From positions 13,160 to 77,159 of the forward strand of contig JAVBNU010000041.1 of NCBI GenBank assembly GCA_031551265.1: DNA of 64,000 nucleotides, written 5' to 3'. The notes beneath the pieces were generated by a model, which saw only the letters and a program-made list of their open reading frames with translations, had not been told where the DNA came from and did not search any database. Positions within the stretch are counted from its first letter, which is position 1. Every line of letters begins with the position of its first letter. This stretch comes from JAVBNU01 sp031551265 (lineage in GTDB: Bacteria > Cyanobacteriota > Vampirovibrionia > Gastranaerophilales > Gastranaerophilaceae). Made by a program: the position numbers and the translations under genes. Of this stretch, positions 29,227-38,446 are shown piece by piece.

Positions 29227-30681
29227 ATGTTTAACGTTCTTGTTATTCTGAAAAGCAAAGACTCCGTAATGGTTCAAGAGACATATGAAAATGCAATTGT
29301 AACCTACGCGCATATAGATAGTGTGAGTGGCAGCAGTGACCACAATCTTTGTATTGTCGAAGCAGACTTTTCAGATATTAGTTATTTAGATAAAATTAAA
29401 AAATTTATAACGCATCATACTTACATGGAGTTTTGGGCAGGGAATAAATTATGCACAAAAGATGATATCGTAACTGCATACTCGCTGGGATGTAAAAATT
29501 TTGTTAAGTTTCCAATTACAGAAAAGGTCTTGAAAAAATATTTTTCTACGAAAAACAATACTGCAGCCAACGAGTCGCCAAAACTGGACATTAAAGAAAA
29601 TTTTGAGAACATGCGCGTGCTTGTGATTGACGACAATGAAGTCAACATTGAACTGCTCAAAGAAGTTTTAGCTATATTCAAACTCGAGACAATGTGTTTT
29701 AACAATTCTCAACGTGCATTAGAGTACGCTTCAAACGAACGTGTCGATTTAATTTTACTGGATATAATGATGCCAAATATCAATGGCTTTGAGTTCGCAG
29801 AAGAGTTAAAAAAGTACGATAAGAACAAAGACACTCCAATCGTGTTCATCAGCGCATTAAGCGGCGCTGAAAATAAATTAAAAGGTTTTTCTCTCGGCTC
29901 TTATGCATACATCGAGAAACCCTTTGAAATTAATACTGTGCGTGCACAGATTTTTAACATATTGAAAATACAAAAACTCCAAAAGCAAAAGGAAAGCTTT
30001 ATTGCAACATTAACACACGACTTGCGTACACCGATTCGAGCACAAATGAGAGCACTTGAACTGCTTTTGGAAAACAAGTTTGGGGAATTAAACGCAGATC
30101 AAACAGAAATTATGCTCGAAATTCTCAGCTCATGTAAATTTTTACACCATATGACAGACGACTTACTAGTAAAATATAAGTTCGACAATGGCTCAATTCG
30201 AATTAAAAAAGAAGCGCACTCGCTGAGAGATGTTGTCGAGGATATCATACATTCGCTGCGACATCTGATTGAGCAGAAAAAACAAACCGTAAAGTACAAT
30301 TACAACAGCGATATCGACCAGATTGAATTTGACGCACCGGAAATCAGTCGTGTTATGAACAACATCCTCATCAACGCATCTGAATATTCGGCCGAAGGCG
30401 GAGAAATCATTGTGCAGGTAGATAACAACTCGAAAAAACAATGTATTGAGGTTTCCGTCAAAGACAATGGCTGCAGTCTTTCAAAAGCTCATATTGATTC
30501 GATTTTTGAAGAATATTACAGCAAAGCCAAAAATCACCAAAAAGTCGGAACCGGCCTCGGATTATTCATATCAAAGAAAATCGTACAATTGCATGGCGGT
30601 AATATTTGGGCAGAGGTCTCAGAAAACGGACTTGGCGCAAAATTTGTATTCACAATACCATATTCAGGCGTCTTAGTATAA
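29227..30681 (+). CDS. pseudo-receiver / receiver / histidine kinase protein
   Basis: 484 residues from the ATG at 29227, which has a GGATAGGAGG site; a frame extension to 29158 lacks one. Residues 1-115 look like a degenerate receiver: the end AYSLGCKNFVKFP parallels a receiver's last helix, but the acidic pocket is not complete. A true receiver follows at about 128-246 (VLVIDDNEVN, LLDIMMPN with the phospho-Asp near 177, YIEKPF). Then HisKA with H near 262 (THDLRTP), and HATPase_c to the end (NILINASEY, VKDNGCS, GTGLGLF). There is no sensor or membrane domain, so input is probably phosphorylation or protein contact. Output partner unknown. Confidence 0.88.
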   Translation: MFNVLVILKSKDSVMVQETYENAIVTYAHIDSVSGSSDHNLCIVEADFSDISYLDKIKKFITHHTYMEFWAGNKLCTKDDIVTAYSLGCKNFVKFPITEKVLKKYFSTKNNTAANESPKLDIKENFENMRVLVIDDNEVNIELLKEVLAIFKLETMCFNNSQRALEYASNERVDLILLDIMMPNINGFEFAEELKKYDKNKDTPIVFISALSGAENKLKGFSLGSYAYIEKPFEINTVRAQIFNILKIQKLQKQKESFIATLTHDLRTPIRAQMRALELLLENKFGELNADQTEIMLEILSSCKFLHHMTDDLLVKYKFDNGSIRIKKEAHSLRDVVEDIIHSLRHLIEQKKQTVKYNYNSDIDQIEFDAPEISRVMNNILINASEYSAEGGEIIVQVDNNSKKQCIEVSVKDNGCSLSKAHIDSIFEEYYSKAKNHQKVGTGLGLFISKKIVQLHGGNIWAEVSENGLGAKFVFTIPYSGVLV

Positions 30682-30709
30682 TTTTGAACTTTATTATATA
30701 ATGAAGTTT

Positions 30710-31237
30710 ATGGATAAATATTGTGAAAAAACGCTAAGCAGCGAAATAGTGTACAACGGGCGAGTATTTAACGTCAAAAAAGACAACGTCGAGTTATCAG
30801 ATGGCTACAAAACGACCAGAGAAGTGGTGCTACACAATGGCGGCGTTGTCATAGTCGCTGAATACGATAATAAAATTGTACTGGTAAGACAATGCCGTTA
30901 TGCGGTAAGCGACGTACTATTGGAGTTACCTGCAGGCAGGCTCGAAAAAGATGAAGAGCCTCTCGCCGCTGCAAAACGAGAATTAACGGAGGAAACCGGT
31001 TTCAAAGCAGCAAAATGGACAGACTTAGGGTTTATATGCACTTCACCGGGCTTTACCAGCGAAAAGCTATATCTATATCTGGCACAAGACCTCGAATTTG
31101 TGAAACAAAACCCCGACGTAGGCGAAATCATTGATTATGAACTTTTTCCTATCGCCGAAATTGAAGCAATGATTAAAAATAATATAATTAACGATGCTAA
31201 AACCATCTGCGGGTTGATGAGGGCGTACAAATTATGA
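30710..31237 (+). CDS. nudix hydrolase, ADP-ribose pyrophosphatase type
   Basis: 175 residues from the ATG at 30710 (an ATG nine bases earlier is also in frame). The nudix box is complete: GRLEKDEEPLAAAKRELTEE followed by TG, near residues 82-103. The N-terminal EKTLSSEIVYNGRVFNV is typical of the NudF/ADP-ribose group. Likely hydrolyses ADP-ribose to AMP and ribose phosphate. A TATAAT at 30697-30702 overlaps the first ATG and ends seven bases before the second, which favours the second as the start of a leaderless message. It overlaps the HAD gene by four bases (ATGA). Confidence 0.85.
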   Translation: MDKYCEKTLSSEIVYNGRVFNVKKDNVELSDGYKTTREVVLHNGGVVIVAEYDNKIVLVRQCRYAVSDVLLELPAGRLEKDEEPLAAAKRELTEETGFKAAKWTDLGFICTSPGFTSEKLYLYLAQDLEFVKQNPDVGEIIDYELFPIAEIEAMIKNNIINDAKTICGLMRAYKL

Positions 31238-32040
31238 TAAAAATGATTGTACTCGATATTGATGGAACAATTTTAGGCAAAAGCCTGAAACTATCGCAAA
31301 GTTTGAAGAATTGCTTTGAACGTCTCATTAGCAAAGGTATCAAGGTTGTCCTCGCGACAGGGCGAATGTACCATGCGACAACTCACCTCGCAGAAGAACT
31401 AAAACTAAATACGCCTGTATTGTGCTACCAAGGAGGTTACATCCGTAATTTTGCCGAAAATACTGACGTGCTGAGAGAAATTTTAGTGCCGGCAGAAACC
31501 GTCAAAGAATTGGTCACAACAATCAAAGAGCACAGCATACACATAAACATATATGCCCAAGACACACTGTTTGTAGAAGAGGACAACGATATTATCCAAA
31601 GTTATTGTGTCGACAGAAAAATTCCTTATCAAGTTGTCGGCGATTTTGATAAACTCGAACACGCCGGCTACCACAAGGTTTTAGCGATAGATTATGACAC
31701 AGAAAAAATAAGCAATTTGATACAAACCCTAAAAACGAAATACGAAGGACAGTTATACGTAACCCACTCAACCCCGTATTTTTGTGAGATTTCTAACATT
31801 GAAGCGACTAAAGGCGATGCAATTCGCTTCTTGGCAGATATGTGGGACATCAAAAAAGAGGAAATAATGGCAGTCGGCGATCAGGAAAATGACATCGAAA
31901 TGCTCATGGCTGCCGGAATAAAAGTTGCCATGGGCAACGCAGCACAAGCATTGAAAGATATCGCTGATTTCATAACGCTTGACGTCGAGCACGACGGCGT
32001 TTGCTACGCAGTAGAAAAATTTATTGAATCGGAGAATTAA
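31234..32040 (+). CDS. Cof-type HAD phosphatase
   Basis: 268 residues. HAD motifs in order: VLDIDGTIL with the nucleophile Asp near residue 6 and acid Asp two later, ATGR near 45, a conserved Lys before the C-terminal motif (ATKGDAIRFL) and VGDQENDIEML. The C2B-type cap lies between about 85 and 190. These enzymes dephosphorylate small metabolites such as sugar phosphates or flavin precursors; the exact substrate is not predictable. It overlaps the nudix gene by four bases and is followed 2 bases later by ispF, so the three form an operon. Confidence 0.88.
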   Translation: MIKMIVLDIDGTILGKSLKLSQSLKNCFERLISKGIKVVLATGRMYHATTHLAEELKLNTPVLCYQGGYIRNFAENTDVLREILVPAETVKELVTTIKEHSIHINIYAQDTLFVEEDNDIIQSYCVDRKIPYQVVGDFDKLEHAGYHKVLAIDYDTEKISNLIQTLKTKYEGQLYVTHSTPYFCEISNIEATKGDAIRFLADMWDIKKEEIMAVGDQENDIEMLMAAGIKVAMGNAAQALKDIADFITLDVEHDGVCYAVEKFIESEN

Positions 32041-32042
32041 AC

Positions 32043-32531
32043 GTGGAACTAAAATACAGAACAGGACTGGGTTTTGATATTCATAAATTGGTCGAAGGAC
32101 GCGACTTGGTACTTGGCGGCATAAAAATAGACCACGACAAAGGGTTGTTGGGACATTCCGATGCAGATGTGCTGGCACACGCAGTCATCGACGCTATTTT
32201 AGGTGCATTAGCATTAGCAGACATTGGCACGCATTTCCCCGACACCGATGAACAATACAAAAACGCAGACAGTATACTCCTTTTGGCTAAAACAACCGAA
32301 TTAATGTACAAAGCCGGTTACAAAATCAACAATCTTGATGTCAATATCATCGCAGAAGCCCCAAAACTGAGACCTTACATAGATAAAATACGCGACAATA
32401 TCGCCAAAGCCCTGGACACCGACATAAGTCAGGTCTCCGTAAAAGCCAAAACAATGGAAACACTAGGGCCAATCGGACAAAAAGAAGGCGTCATAGCACA
32501 ATGTAGCGTGCTGTTAGTTCAAACATATTAA
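32043..32531 (+). CDS. ispF: 2-C-methyl-D-erythritol 2,4-cyclodiphosphate synthase
   Basis: 162 residues, the usual length. Starts with GTG behind GGAGAA. Zinc ligands are in GFDIHKLVEG (D and H) and HSDADVLAHAVIDAILGA; the C-terminal VKAKTMETLGPIGQKEGV matches the substrate-binding end. It forms the cyclic diphosphate in the MEP isoprenoid pathway, which supports a bacterial, non-mevalonate route. It is the last gene of the nudix-HAD-ispF operon; ispD is not in the window. Confidence 0.96.
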   Translation: MELKYRTGLGFDIHKLVEGRDLVLGGIKIDHDKGLLGHSDADVLAHAVIDAILGALALADIGTHFPDTDEQYKNADSILLLAKTTELMYKAGYKINNLDVNIIAEAPKLRPYIDKIRDNIAKALDTDISQVSVKAKTMETLGPIGQKEGVIAQCSVLLVQTY

Positions 32532-32602
32532 GGTCATACCGGAATTTTTCACAGAAAAATATCCGGTATCTTTCCAACTGTGTCACACATATAGCTGGTA
32601 AG

Positions 32603-32773
32603 ATCCCGTGTCAAGCACGGGATGACACAAGGTTAACCGTAGGGTGCGTCTTACGCACCAAAATAATATAATGTTGGGGTGGAAACCCCAACCTACATTC
32701 TAAATCGTTTTTATCGGCAGAGTCCCACAAAGGGGGAAGGCCAAAAAATTGTAAGGTGGGGTCCCTACCCCAT
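32603..32773. repeat. cluster of four different palindromes
   Basis: ATCCCGTG-TCAAG-CACGGGAT at 32603-32623; GTAGGGTGCGTCTTACGCACC at 32639-32663; TTGGGGTGGAAACCCCAACCTAC at 32674-32696; GTAAGGTGGGGTCCCTACCCC at 32751-32773. They fill the 322-base gap after ispF, which has no gene. Confidence 0.75.
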
Positions 32774-32784
32774 CAAACTTTAGC

Positions 32785-32811
32785 GCAAAATAAAAAGACC
32801 GCGAGGCGGTC
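32785..32811 (-). terminator. terminator of the Gln/Lys-rich gene
   Basis: Reading on the minus strand: GACCGC-CTC-GCGGTC followed by TTTTTATTTT. It lies about 40 bases past the stop at 32854. Confidence 0.85.
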
Positions 32812-32853
32812 GGATAATTAAGATTTTGTGGAAGTATTTAATATGTCTATGAA

Positions 32854-33600
32854 CTATGAAAAATTGTCTTCTAAGCCTTGTACGGCTTCATTAACGTTCG
32901 GATTATTTTTAAATCTGTCTTTAATTTGCACTAAATCTTCTTTAGCCAAATTAGGGTTATTCAGCATTTGCATAGCCGTCATTTCATCTTGGGGCTTGCC
33001 TGCTGAGATTGCGCGCTGCAACTGTTCTTTTGTCGCCTTGCTATAATCATCTACTTTATTGTTATCTTTGTTTTCTTCGGGCTGCTCAGACTGCTTCGAC
33101 TCAGCTTTTTGAGTATTTTGTTTTTGAGCTGCTTGTTTGTTCGCTTGAGTTTTTTGAGGCTCATCTTTTTCTGTGTTTAATTTATCGGCTTTAGCGAGCA
33201 GTTCTTGTGCTTGTGGCGAACTTGAGGCTTGTTGAGCTTGAGCGAGAACCGCTGCGGCTCTGGACATAATATCTCCGTTTTCTTCCGGCTTTTCTTGCTG
33301 CTGCGTTGTGGCTTTGTTGCTTACCGTGAAGAATGATTTAATTTGATTTAAAAAACCGTTTGAATTCTCGGCCTTAGCGGCAGGAGCTTGTTTTTCAAAC
33401 GACGTAGATGTCAAGCTATTGGCTTTTGCGAAATTACTCGCACCACCGAAAATGCTGGCTGATGATTTCGCGTTTGCCGTACCGGCGCTTGCAAAAATAC
33501 TTGAGCTTGAAACACTTTTTACTTTGGATATTTGTCCAAGATTAGCGTTAGCTACTTTATTATTATTTATCGATTGATTGTATAAAGAATTAAGACTCAT
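32854..33600 (-). CDS. unknown low-complexity protein with Gln/Lys/Glu-rich linker
   Basis: 248 residues. The N-terminal 70 are rich in Ser, Ala and Asn (with ASIFGGASNF), the centre holds an Ala/Gln-rich segment, and the middle (about 135-185) is a Lys/Gln/Glu-rich low-complexity linker. The last 60 residues form a compact helical region with MTAMQMLNNPNLAKEDLVQI and NPNVNEAVQGL. No signal peptide or membrane segment; no family recognised. It is monocistronic with its own terminator. The Ala/Ser-rich start and FGG stretch resemble other lineage-specific proteins here. Confidence 0.6.
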   Translation of the reverse strand: MSLNSLYNQSINNNKVANANLGQISKVKSVSSSSIFASAGTANAKSSASIFGGASNFAKANSLTSTSFEKQAPAAKAENSNGFLNQIKSFFTVSNKATTQQQEKPEENGDIMSRAAAVLAQAQQASSSPQAQELLAKADKLNTEKDEPQKTQANKQAAQKQNTQKAESKQSEQPEENKDNNKVDDYSKATKEQLQRAISAGKPQDEMTAMQMLNNPNLAKEDLVQIKDRFKNNPNVNEAVQGLEDNFS

Positions 33601-33757
33601 TGAAACCTCTCATATATTTTTCTCATATTTAATTAAAAACAAATGAGTAGATATAATTGCTATATTTTATATATACAAATTATATTAAATAATTTATTTC
33701 GGTCTATGACAGGTTTTTAGCGCGTTACAAAACTTAACTTTTTTATACTCCGTAATT

Positions 33758-33766
33758 TGCTACACT
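33758..33766 (+). promoter_or_regulatory. extended -10 promoter, leaderless start of the TPR gene
   Basis: TGC-TACACT with the hexamer at 33761-33766, six T bases, then the ATG at 33773. No ribosome-binding site. Confidence 0.5.
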
Positions 33767-33772
33767 TTTTTT

Positions 33773-34696
33773 ATGGATAATCAAGCAAAAATCGAAGAAT
33801 TACAAGCGATTGTAAAAAACGACCCTTCTAATTTTCAGGCACGGCGTGAACTTTCGGTCGTGTTGCTTGACAGTGGTTATAATAACGAAGCTATTTTGCA
33901 GTTAAATTATTTAACCAATATTTTCCCTAAAGACGCTCGATTACACTATAATGCCGCGATTGCGTGGGAAAAAGTACAAAATTTTAAACAGGCCGAGACA
34001 GCCTACAAAAAAGCACTTGCTCAACAACCCGATGAAATAGACTTTCTGTATAATTTAGGCAATTTATACGTTCAAACAGGAGAATTCGACAAAGCTATTC
34101 AGCTTTTCAAGAAAGTCGTCGAGTTTGACCCTAAAGATGCCGACACGTATTTTAATTTGGGTTATATATATTCAAAACTTAACAGAAATGATACAGCTGT
34201 TACGTGTTTCAAAAATGCTATCATTTTAAATCATGACGATATAATTGCGCATTTTTACTTGGCCAATGAGTACAAAAAAATCGGACAAATTGATAAGGCT
34301 ATTGCAGGCCTGAAGAAGGTTATTGAGCTATCGCCTGAGTACAGCTGGGCGTATTACAATCTGGCGGCCATATACAACGAGCAATCAGATATCGATAAAG
34401 CCATCTCGTACTTAGAAAAAACCATTGAAATCAACCCTAAAGATATTGAAGCTGTACGAAATTTGGGAAAAATTTATATAAAACAAAATCAGCCTGACAA
34501 AGCCAAACAGCTTGTGAAAGAGGCTTTGAAAGAGACTCCCTATTCCGGTGATTTATATTATTTTCTCTCGTATATTTACAAAACACAAAACGAAATGGAG
34601 AAGTGTAAAAAGAGCCTTACAAAAGCGATTGAAAACTACCAAACACTGTCTGTTCATCCTAAAATTCTTCGACAAAAATTATCAGCAATGAACTAA
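33773..34696 (+). CDS. cytoplasmic TPR-repeat protein
   Basis: 307 residues with no signal peptide, made of about eight tetratricopeptide repeats from near residue 5 to 280 (for example AETAYKKALAQQPDE, AIQLFKKVVEFDPKD, AISYLEKTIEINPKD). Such proteins are scaffolds; the target is unknown. The ATG has no ribosome-binding site, but an extended -10 (TGCTACACT) ends six bases before it, so the message is probably leaderless. Unlike the TPR gene at 3630-5150, this one should be in the cytoplasm. Confidence 0.85.
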   Translation: MDNQAKIEELQAIVKNDPSNFQARRELSVVLLDSGYNNEAILQLNYLTNIFPKDARLHYNAAIAWEKVQNFKQAETAYKKALAQQPDEIDFLYNLGNLYVQTGEFDKAIQLFKKVVEFDPKDADTYFNLGYIYSKLNRNDTAVTCFKNAIILNHDDIIAHFYLANEYKKIGQIDKAIAGLKKVIELSPEYSWAYYNLAAIYNEQSDIDKAISYLEKTIEINPKDIEAVRNLGKIYIKQNQPDKAKQLVKEALKETPYSGDLYYFLSYIYKTQNEMEKCKKSLTKAIENYQTLSVHPKILRQKLSAMN

Positions 34697-34896
34697 TTGT
34701 TAAAAAATATACAAATAAAGCCGACTTACTCTTGTAAAATTTCGTTCAAGTGCTTTAATAATAAGTGTAGCAAATTAGGAACAAAAAATGAGAATTCGTA
34801 AACATCAAAAGCGCTGTTTTTATACTAACTAGATGGTTCTTGGCATAATTTATAATTATGACAACAAAGACCTTCTAGTTTCATGGGAGGTATTTA

Positions 34897-34965
34897 TTGT
34901 TACAATTTTTTAAGAAACGACTACATATTAGCAATAAAGAACTATCACCTGATTTAAATAAGTAA
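34897..34965 (+). CDS. possible 22-residue peptide
   Basis: A TTG at 34897 follows a strong GGGAGG site by six bases and opens a short frame, MLQFFKKRLHISNKELSPDL and two more residues, then TAA at 34963. It lies in a 403-base gap otherwise free of genes, with TATAAT at 34851. Whether it is translated is unknown; it could be a leader peptide for the gene at 35100 or a real small protein. Confidence 0.3.
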   Translation: MLQFFKKRLHISNKELSPDLNK

Positions 34966-35099
34966 CTTAAAATCGGAAAATTAGAATGAATTTAAAAAAC
35001 ACCACAATCATATATAAGAAACGACATCTACTCCAGAAGTTAATGAACCTCATCTGGGGTCTATGATTGTGAGATAAGTAAAAAGGCAACAAAGGAAAA

Positions 35100-36422
35100 A
35101 TGACAGTAAGCGCAATATCAAAAGGTATATCAATATTAGGAAACCCGGCAGCACTAACACCGCTAGCCGTAAAAGATGTTATTACAAGCTTGAGTCTTTC
35201 CAATGAAGCTACAAAAGCCGGTGGCTGGATTGAGGGAAGAGACAGAGCGATTGATGAATTTGGCACAGCAATACTGTGGCTCGGCGGTATCCCGTTTTTC
35301 AAAAAAATTATAGACTACATAGTTTACCCAGCAGCAAAACTTGACCCAGAAGTTGATGTCAGAGTTTTGTGCAATGACGACCAATTTAAAATCGCGAAAA
35401 AATACGCTAAAGGCAATGTCATAGAATCTTTGGATAATGCTTTCAAGAACAAAGGTAACTTTAAAGGTTTGTTTTATGCAAAACTTGGCGCTGCATTAGC
35501 ACTAACTGCCGCGTCATACTTAACTTTAACTAAAATAAGACATCACTATACACACAAAAGCAGCGAAGCCGAATTTTATAAAGAACAGAATGCAAGAAAA
35601 ATCAGCCAGGAACTTATTCAAAAACAATCTACTTTGAAATTCACATCACTGCAAGAAAAAAATAAAAATGGTAATAATATTTCGTTTGGTATGACAGGAA
35701 AAGGCCTTGAGTCGTTCTTGTTTGACCCTGCAAAAAACAGTATGCTGTTCGATTTATTCGTAATCATACCGGGTCGGGTCGGAACGGGCAGAAATTTCGA
35801 AAAATATGAGTTCGGCTTTAAAGAAGCCTGCGCCCTGACGTTCCTATATTTAGCAGGACCGAAAATACAAACAGGAATGGAATGGCTATCAAGAAAATTC
35901 CTCAAAACTCCTATGGAGTTAGACGCAAGAGTTCTAGACTCACCCGAATTCATAGAAATGTTCAATAAAAAAGGCAAAGTTCATGGTGATTTGAACGCGT
36001 TTAGAAATTTAAAATCCGAAACTGAAATTTTAGAGTTTATACACAATAATCCTAAAAATATTTTAGTCAAAGCTGCGAAAATCTCTGACACCATTGCAAC
36101 ATTAGAAGATGGTAAAACTATCAATGTGAAAAAATATATAGACATTAAAAATGTCGAAAAAATTGCAGACAATATTCAAGATCTCTACAACGCGGCGAAA
36201 AGTTCAACCTCTAAAAAAACTTTGGCAGGATTCATCAAAAATGCAAGAAATTATAAAATAGCTTCAATAATTGCCAACATCGCAATATGCTGTGCGGGAC
36301 TGGGCTACGTAATGCCAAAAATGCTCTATGGAATAAGAAAATATTTCAAAGGCTCGACCGAATTCCACGTCAAAAAAGATATCAAAGCAAAATTGGAAGC
36401 ACAATCAAGCAAAGCAGCATGA
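35100..36422 (+). CDS. unknown multi-pass membrane protein
   Basis: 440 residues from an ATG behind AAAGGAAAA. Four hydrophobic segments are visible, near residues 50-75 (AILWLGGIPFF), 120-140 (AKLGAALALTAASYL), 240-258 (ACALTFLYLAG) and 380-410 (IASIIANIAICCAGLGYVMP). Between them are long polar loops; one carries NNISFGMTGKGLESF near residue 195. No catalytic motif or known domain is recognised. The stop overlaps the nth start by four bases (ATGA), so they are co-translated, though a functional link to DNA repair is not evident. It may be a lineage-specific envelope protein. Confidence 0.7.
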   Translation: MTVSAISKGISILGNPAALTPLAVKDVITSLSLSNEATKAGGWIEGRDRAIDEFGTAILWLGGIPFFKKIIDYIVYPAAKLDPEVDVRVLCNDDQFKIAKKYAKGNVIESLDNAFKNKGNFKGLFYAKLGAALALTAASYLTLTKIRHHYTHKSSEAEFYKEQNARKISQELIQKQSTLKFTSLQEKNKNGNNISFGMTGKGLESFLFDPAKNSMLFDLFVIIPGRVGTGRNFEKYEFGFKEACALTFLYLAGPKIQTGMEWLSRKFLKTPMELDARVLDSPEFIEMFNKKGKVHGDLNAFRNLKSETEILEFIHNNPKNILVKAAKISDTIATLEDGKTINVKKYIDIKNVEKIADNIQDLYNAAKSSTSKKTLAGFIKNARNYKIASIIANIAICCAGLGYVMPKMLYGIRKYFKGSTEFHVKKDIKAKLEAQSSKAA

Positions 36423-37054
36423 AAAAAATAGATATCGAAAAATACATAGACATTTTAAAAAAGGCTGATTCACCACGCAGTGATTTTGTAAATTTTACAG
36501 AAAAACACGGCAATCCTTACCTTGTTTTAATCACATGTATTTTAAGTTTGCGCACAAACGACAAAACCACTTACCCCGCAACTTTGAGAATGCTTGAGTT
36601 GGGAAAAATTCCTCAAGATTTTGCGAAAGTTTCAGAAGAAGAACTTGCAAAAGCGATTTACCCTGTCGGCTTTTACAAAAACAAAGCAAAACAAATAATT
36701 GAACTCTCAAAAATAATTGTCGAAAAATACAACGGAAAAACTCCTGACACAATTGAAGAACTTGTAAAATTTAATGGCGTAGGACGCAAAACAGCAAACT
36801 TGGTTTTAGCAAAAGGCTTTAACAAACCCGCGATTTGTGTCGATGTTCACGTGCATCGAATATGCAATCGCTGGGGGTATGTAAAAACAAAAACTCCAGA
36901 TGAAACGGAAATGGTTTTAAGAGAAATTTTACCCGTGGAATTTTGGATGGATTTTAACACTTTGCTGGTTACTCACGGCCAAAATATTTGCAAGCCGATT
37001 AAGCCCTGCTGCGATATTTGCCCGCTCACAAAATTATGCGCAAAAATTTTGTAA
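36419..37054 (+). CDS. nth: endonuclease III (DNA glycosylase/AP lyase)
   Basis: 211 residues from the ATG at 36419 inside the stop of the preceding gene; longer in-frame extensions overlap that gene and are not needed. The helix-hairpin-helix is FNGVGRKTANLVLAKGF with the catalytic Lys, followed by the catalytic Asp in CVDVHVHRICNRWG. The C-terminus has the [4Fe-4S] loop C-x6-C-x2-C-x5-C. It removes oxidised pyrimidines and cuts the abasic site in base-excision repair. All key residues are present and the length is normal. Confidence 0.95.
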   Translation: MKKIDIEKYIDILKKADSPRSDFVNFTEKHGNPYLVLITCILSLRTNDKTTYPATLRMLELGKIPQDFAKVSEEELAKAIYPVGFYKNKAKQIIELSKIIVEKYNGKTPDTIEELVKFNGVGRKTANLVLAKGFNKPAICVDVHVHRICNRWGYVKTKTPDETEMVLREILPVEFWMDFNTLLVTHGQNICKPIKPCCDICPLTKLCAKIL

Positions 37055-37169
37055 AGCTTTCAGATTTTTTGTAAAAAATTATTTCTAAAATGATTTTTTC
37101 GAGTTTTTTTATTGTTTAATTAAGACATATATTGTCACACATCAATAACGAAAAACGAGGAAGTATAAA

Positions 37170-37700
37170 ATGATAGTAAAAAGAATGGGAAGCCATCGAT
37201 GGAGCGAGCTTGGCGCTAAAATCTCCGAGCAAACAATACAAAGCATAAGACGTGCGCAACAGGCAGCAGAATCAGCTAATCCAAACACACAAATCAACAG
37301 ACGATTCGCTACAGAAATTTTTGCACCATGCAGAGCATTACCCGACACTCCTGAAGCACATGTCATAAGAATCAGAGATTTTTCTAAATTAATCGGCATA
37401 AAACCTGAAATTGTTGAAGAATTAATTAACAGGGCAACAAGCAGTATCAAAAGAATCCCGAGCGAAGTTTTCAACACATGCGAACTTAAGTTAGTTATCA
37501 GACCTGAATTAGTAAAAGCCAATCCGGGACTTGCCGAAGGTTATGAATCTTTACGTACTACTTTCAGCAAAATAGGATTCGCAGGTATCGCTGAAAAGTT
37601 AAAGGAATTTGATAAACAACTCGGCACAACTATCGAAATCAAAGCGCCAAAAACATTGAAAGAAACTGTCTATGGCTTCTATGAATTCTTAAGAAAATAA
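37170..37700 (+). CDS. unknown soluble protein, first of a pair
   Basis: 176 residues behind a GAGGAAG site. Helical and basic in the first half (SIRRAQQAAESAN, NRRFATEIFAP), with a second half rich in Leu and Lys. No signal peptide, membrane segment or recognised motif. The next gene starts 3 bases after its stop, so the two form an operon and end at a strong terminator. Function unknown. Confidence 0.55.
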   Translation: MIVKRMGSHRWSELGAKISEQTIQSIRRAQQAAESANPNTQINRRFATEIFAPCRALPDTPEAHVIRIRDFSKLIGIKPEIVEELINRATSSIKRIPSEVFNTCELKLVIRPELVKANPGLAEGYESLRTTFSKIGFAGIAEKLKEFDKQLGTTIEIKAPKTLKETVYGFYEFLRK

Positions 37701-37703
37701 AAA

Positions 37704-38147
37704 ATGAAAATCAATCCAATACAAAATAATTATGCTCAAAAACAAACTTTTGGCGGTACGCCAACAAGAGACTTATATTATGCTGTAAGCGGACTTAGAA
37801 CTGAGCCTGTAGTACAAACTTTGTCAGAATTAGTCGGTGTTAAAATAGAAGTATTAAAAAACGCCTCTAACTCGAGATTTAATGAAATGATATTAAAATT
37901 AAGATACAAAGTTGGCGATTTACTTAACGGAATGCTTTTGGAAAATGGCATTTCTAATGCGGTTAATGAAGCAGAAATAATGTCTCAACGAGCACCCAAA
38001 GATGCCTATAAAATGCTTTATATTGGACCATGGGAAGTTTTTGTCCAGAAAAGAGAACGACAGCTTGGACCTGAAATCGATACACAAAAACTTTTAAGTA
38101 AATATGCAAAACAAAGACTACGAAATTTAATTCAAGGCAACGATTAG
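37704..38147 (+). CDS. unknown soluble protein with N-terminal TFGG stretch
   Basis: 147 residues. It opens with MKINPIQNNYAQKQTFGGTP, a short flexible head of a style common in proteins of this lineage, then a helical body with GVKIEVLKNASN and RYKVGDLLNGML. No catalytic motif, signal peptide or membrane span. Translated from the same message as the preceding gene (3-base gap) and followed by a long hairpin terminator. Function unknown; the pair could act together. Confidence 0.55.
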   Translation: MKINPIQNNYAQKQTFGGTPTRDLYYAVSGLRTEPVVQTLSELVGVKIEVLKNASNSRFNEMILKLRYKVGDLLNGMLLENGISNAVNEAEIMSQRAPKDAYKMLYIGPWEVFVQKRERQLGPEIDTQKLLSKYAKQRLRNLIQGND

Positions 38148-38172
38148 TAAAAATCTAATTTAAAATTGATAA

Positions 38173-38226
38173 AAAATACATTAAAATTTTTAAGAAAAAA
38201 CTTAAAAAAATTAATGTATTTTTTTT
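38173..38226 (+). terminator. long AT-rich terminator hairpin
   Basis: AAAATACATTAA pairs with TTAATGTATTTT, and an inner stem ATTTTTAAG / CTTAAAAA closes a six-A loop; a run of T follows. About 25 bases past the stop. The next 220 bases up to malQ are very AT-rich with no gene. Confidence 0.7.
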
Positions 38227-38446
38227 ATTATTTTTTTAAAAAATTAAAACCCAAAAAGTCTTATTAACGCTAGATTTACGAGATTCAAATTTTTCAAATT
38301 TTTATTAAAAAAATATTTCAAATTTGGGCATAAATTTTACTAAAAAAAATCCTTTAAATATTGTATTAAAAAGCGTGCTAAATTTTAAATTTAATGCTAA
38401 AATGATTTTGGTAAAAGTTAGCAATTTAAAAAGAGGAATAGAGCTT

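Noticed and set aside
38324..38446. N-terminal extension of malQ
   Set aside because: The extension is AT-rich with no start signal, while the ATG at 38447 has a good ribosome-binding site.
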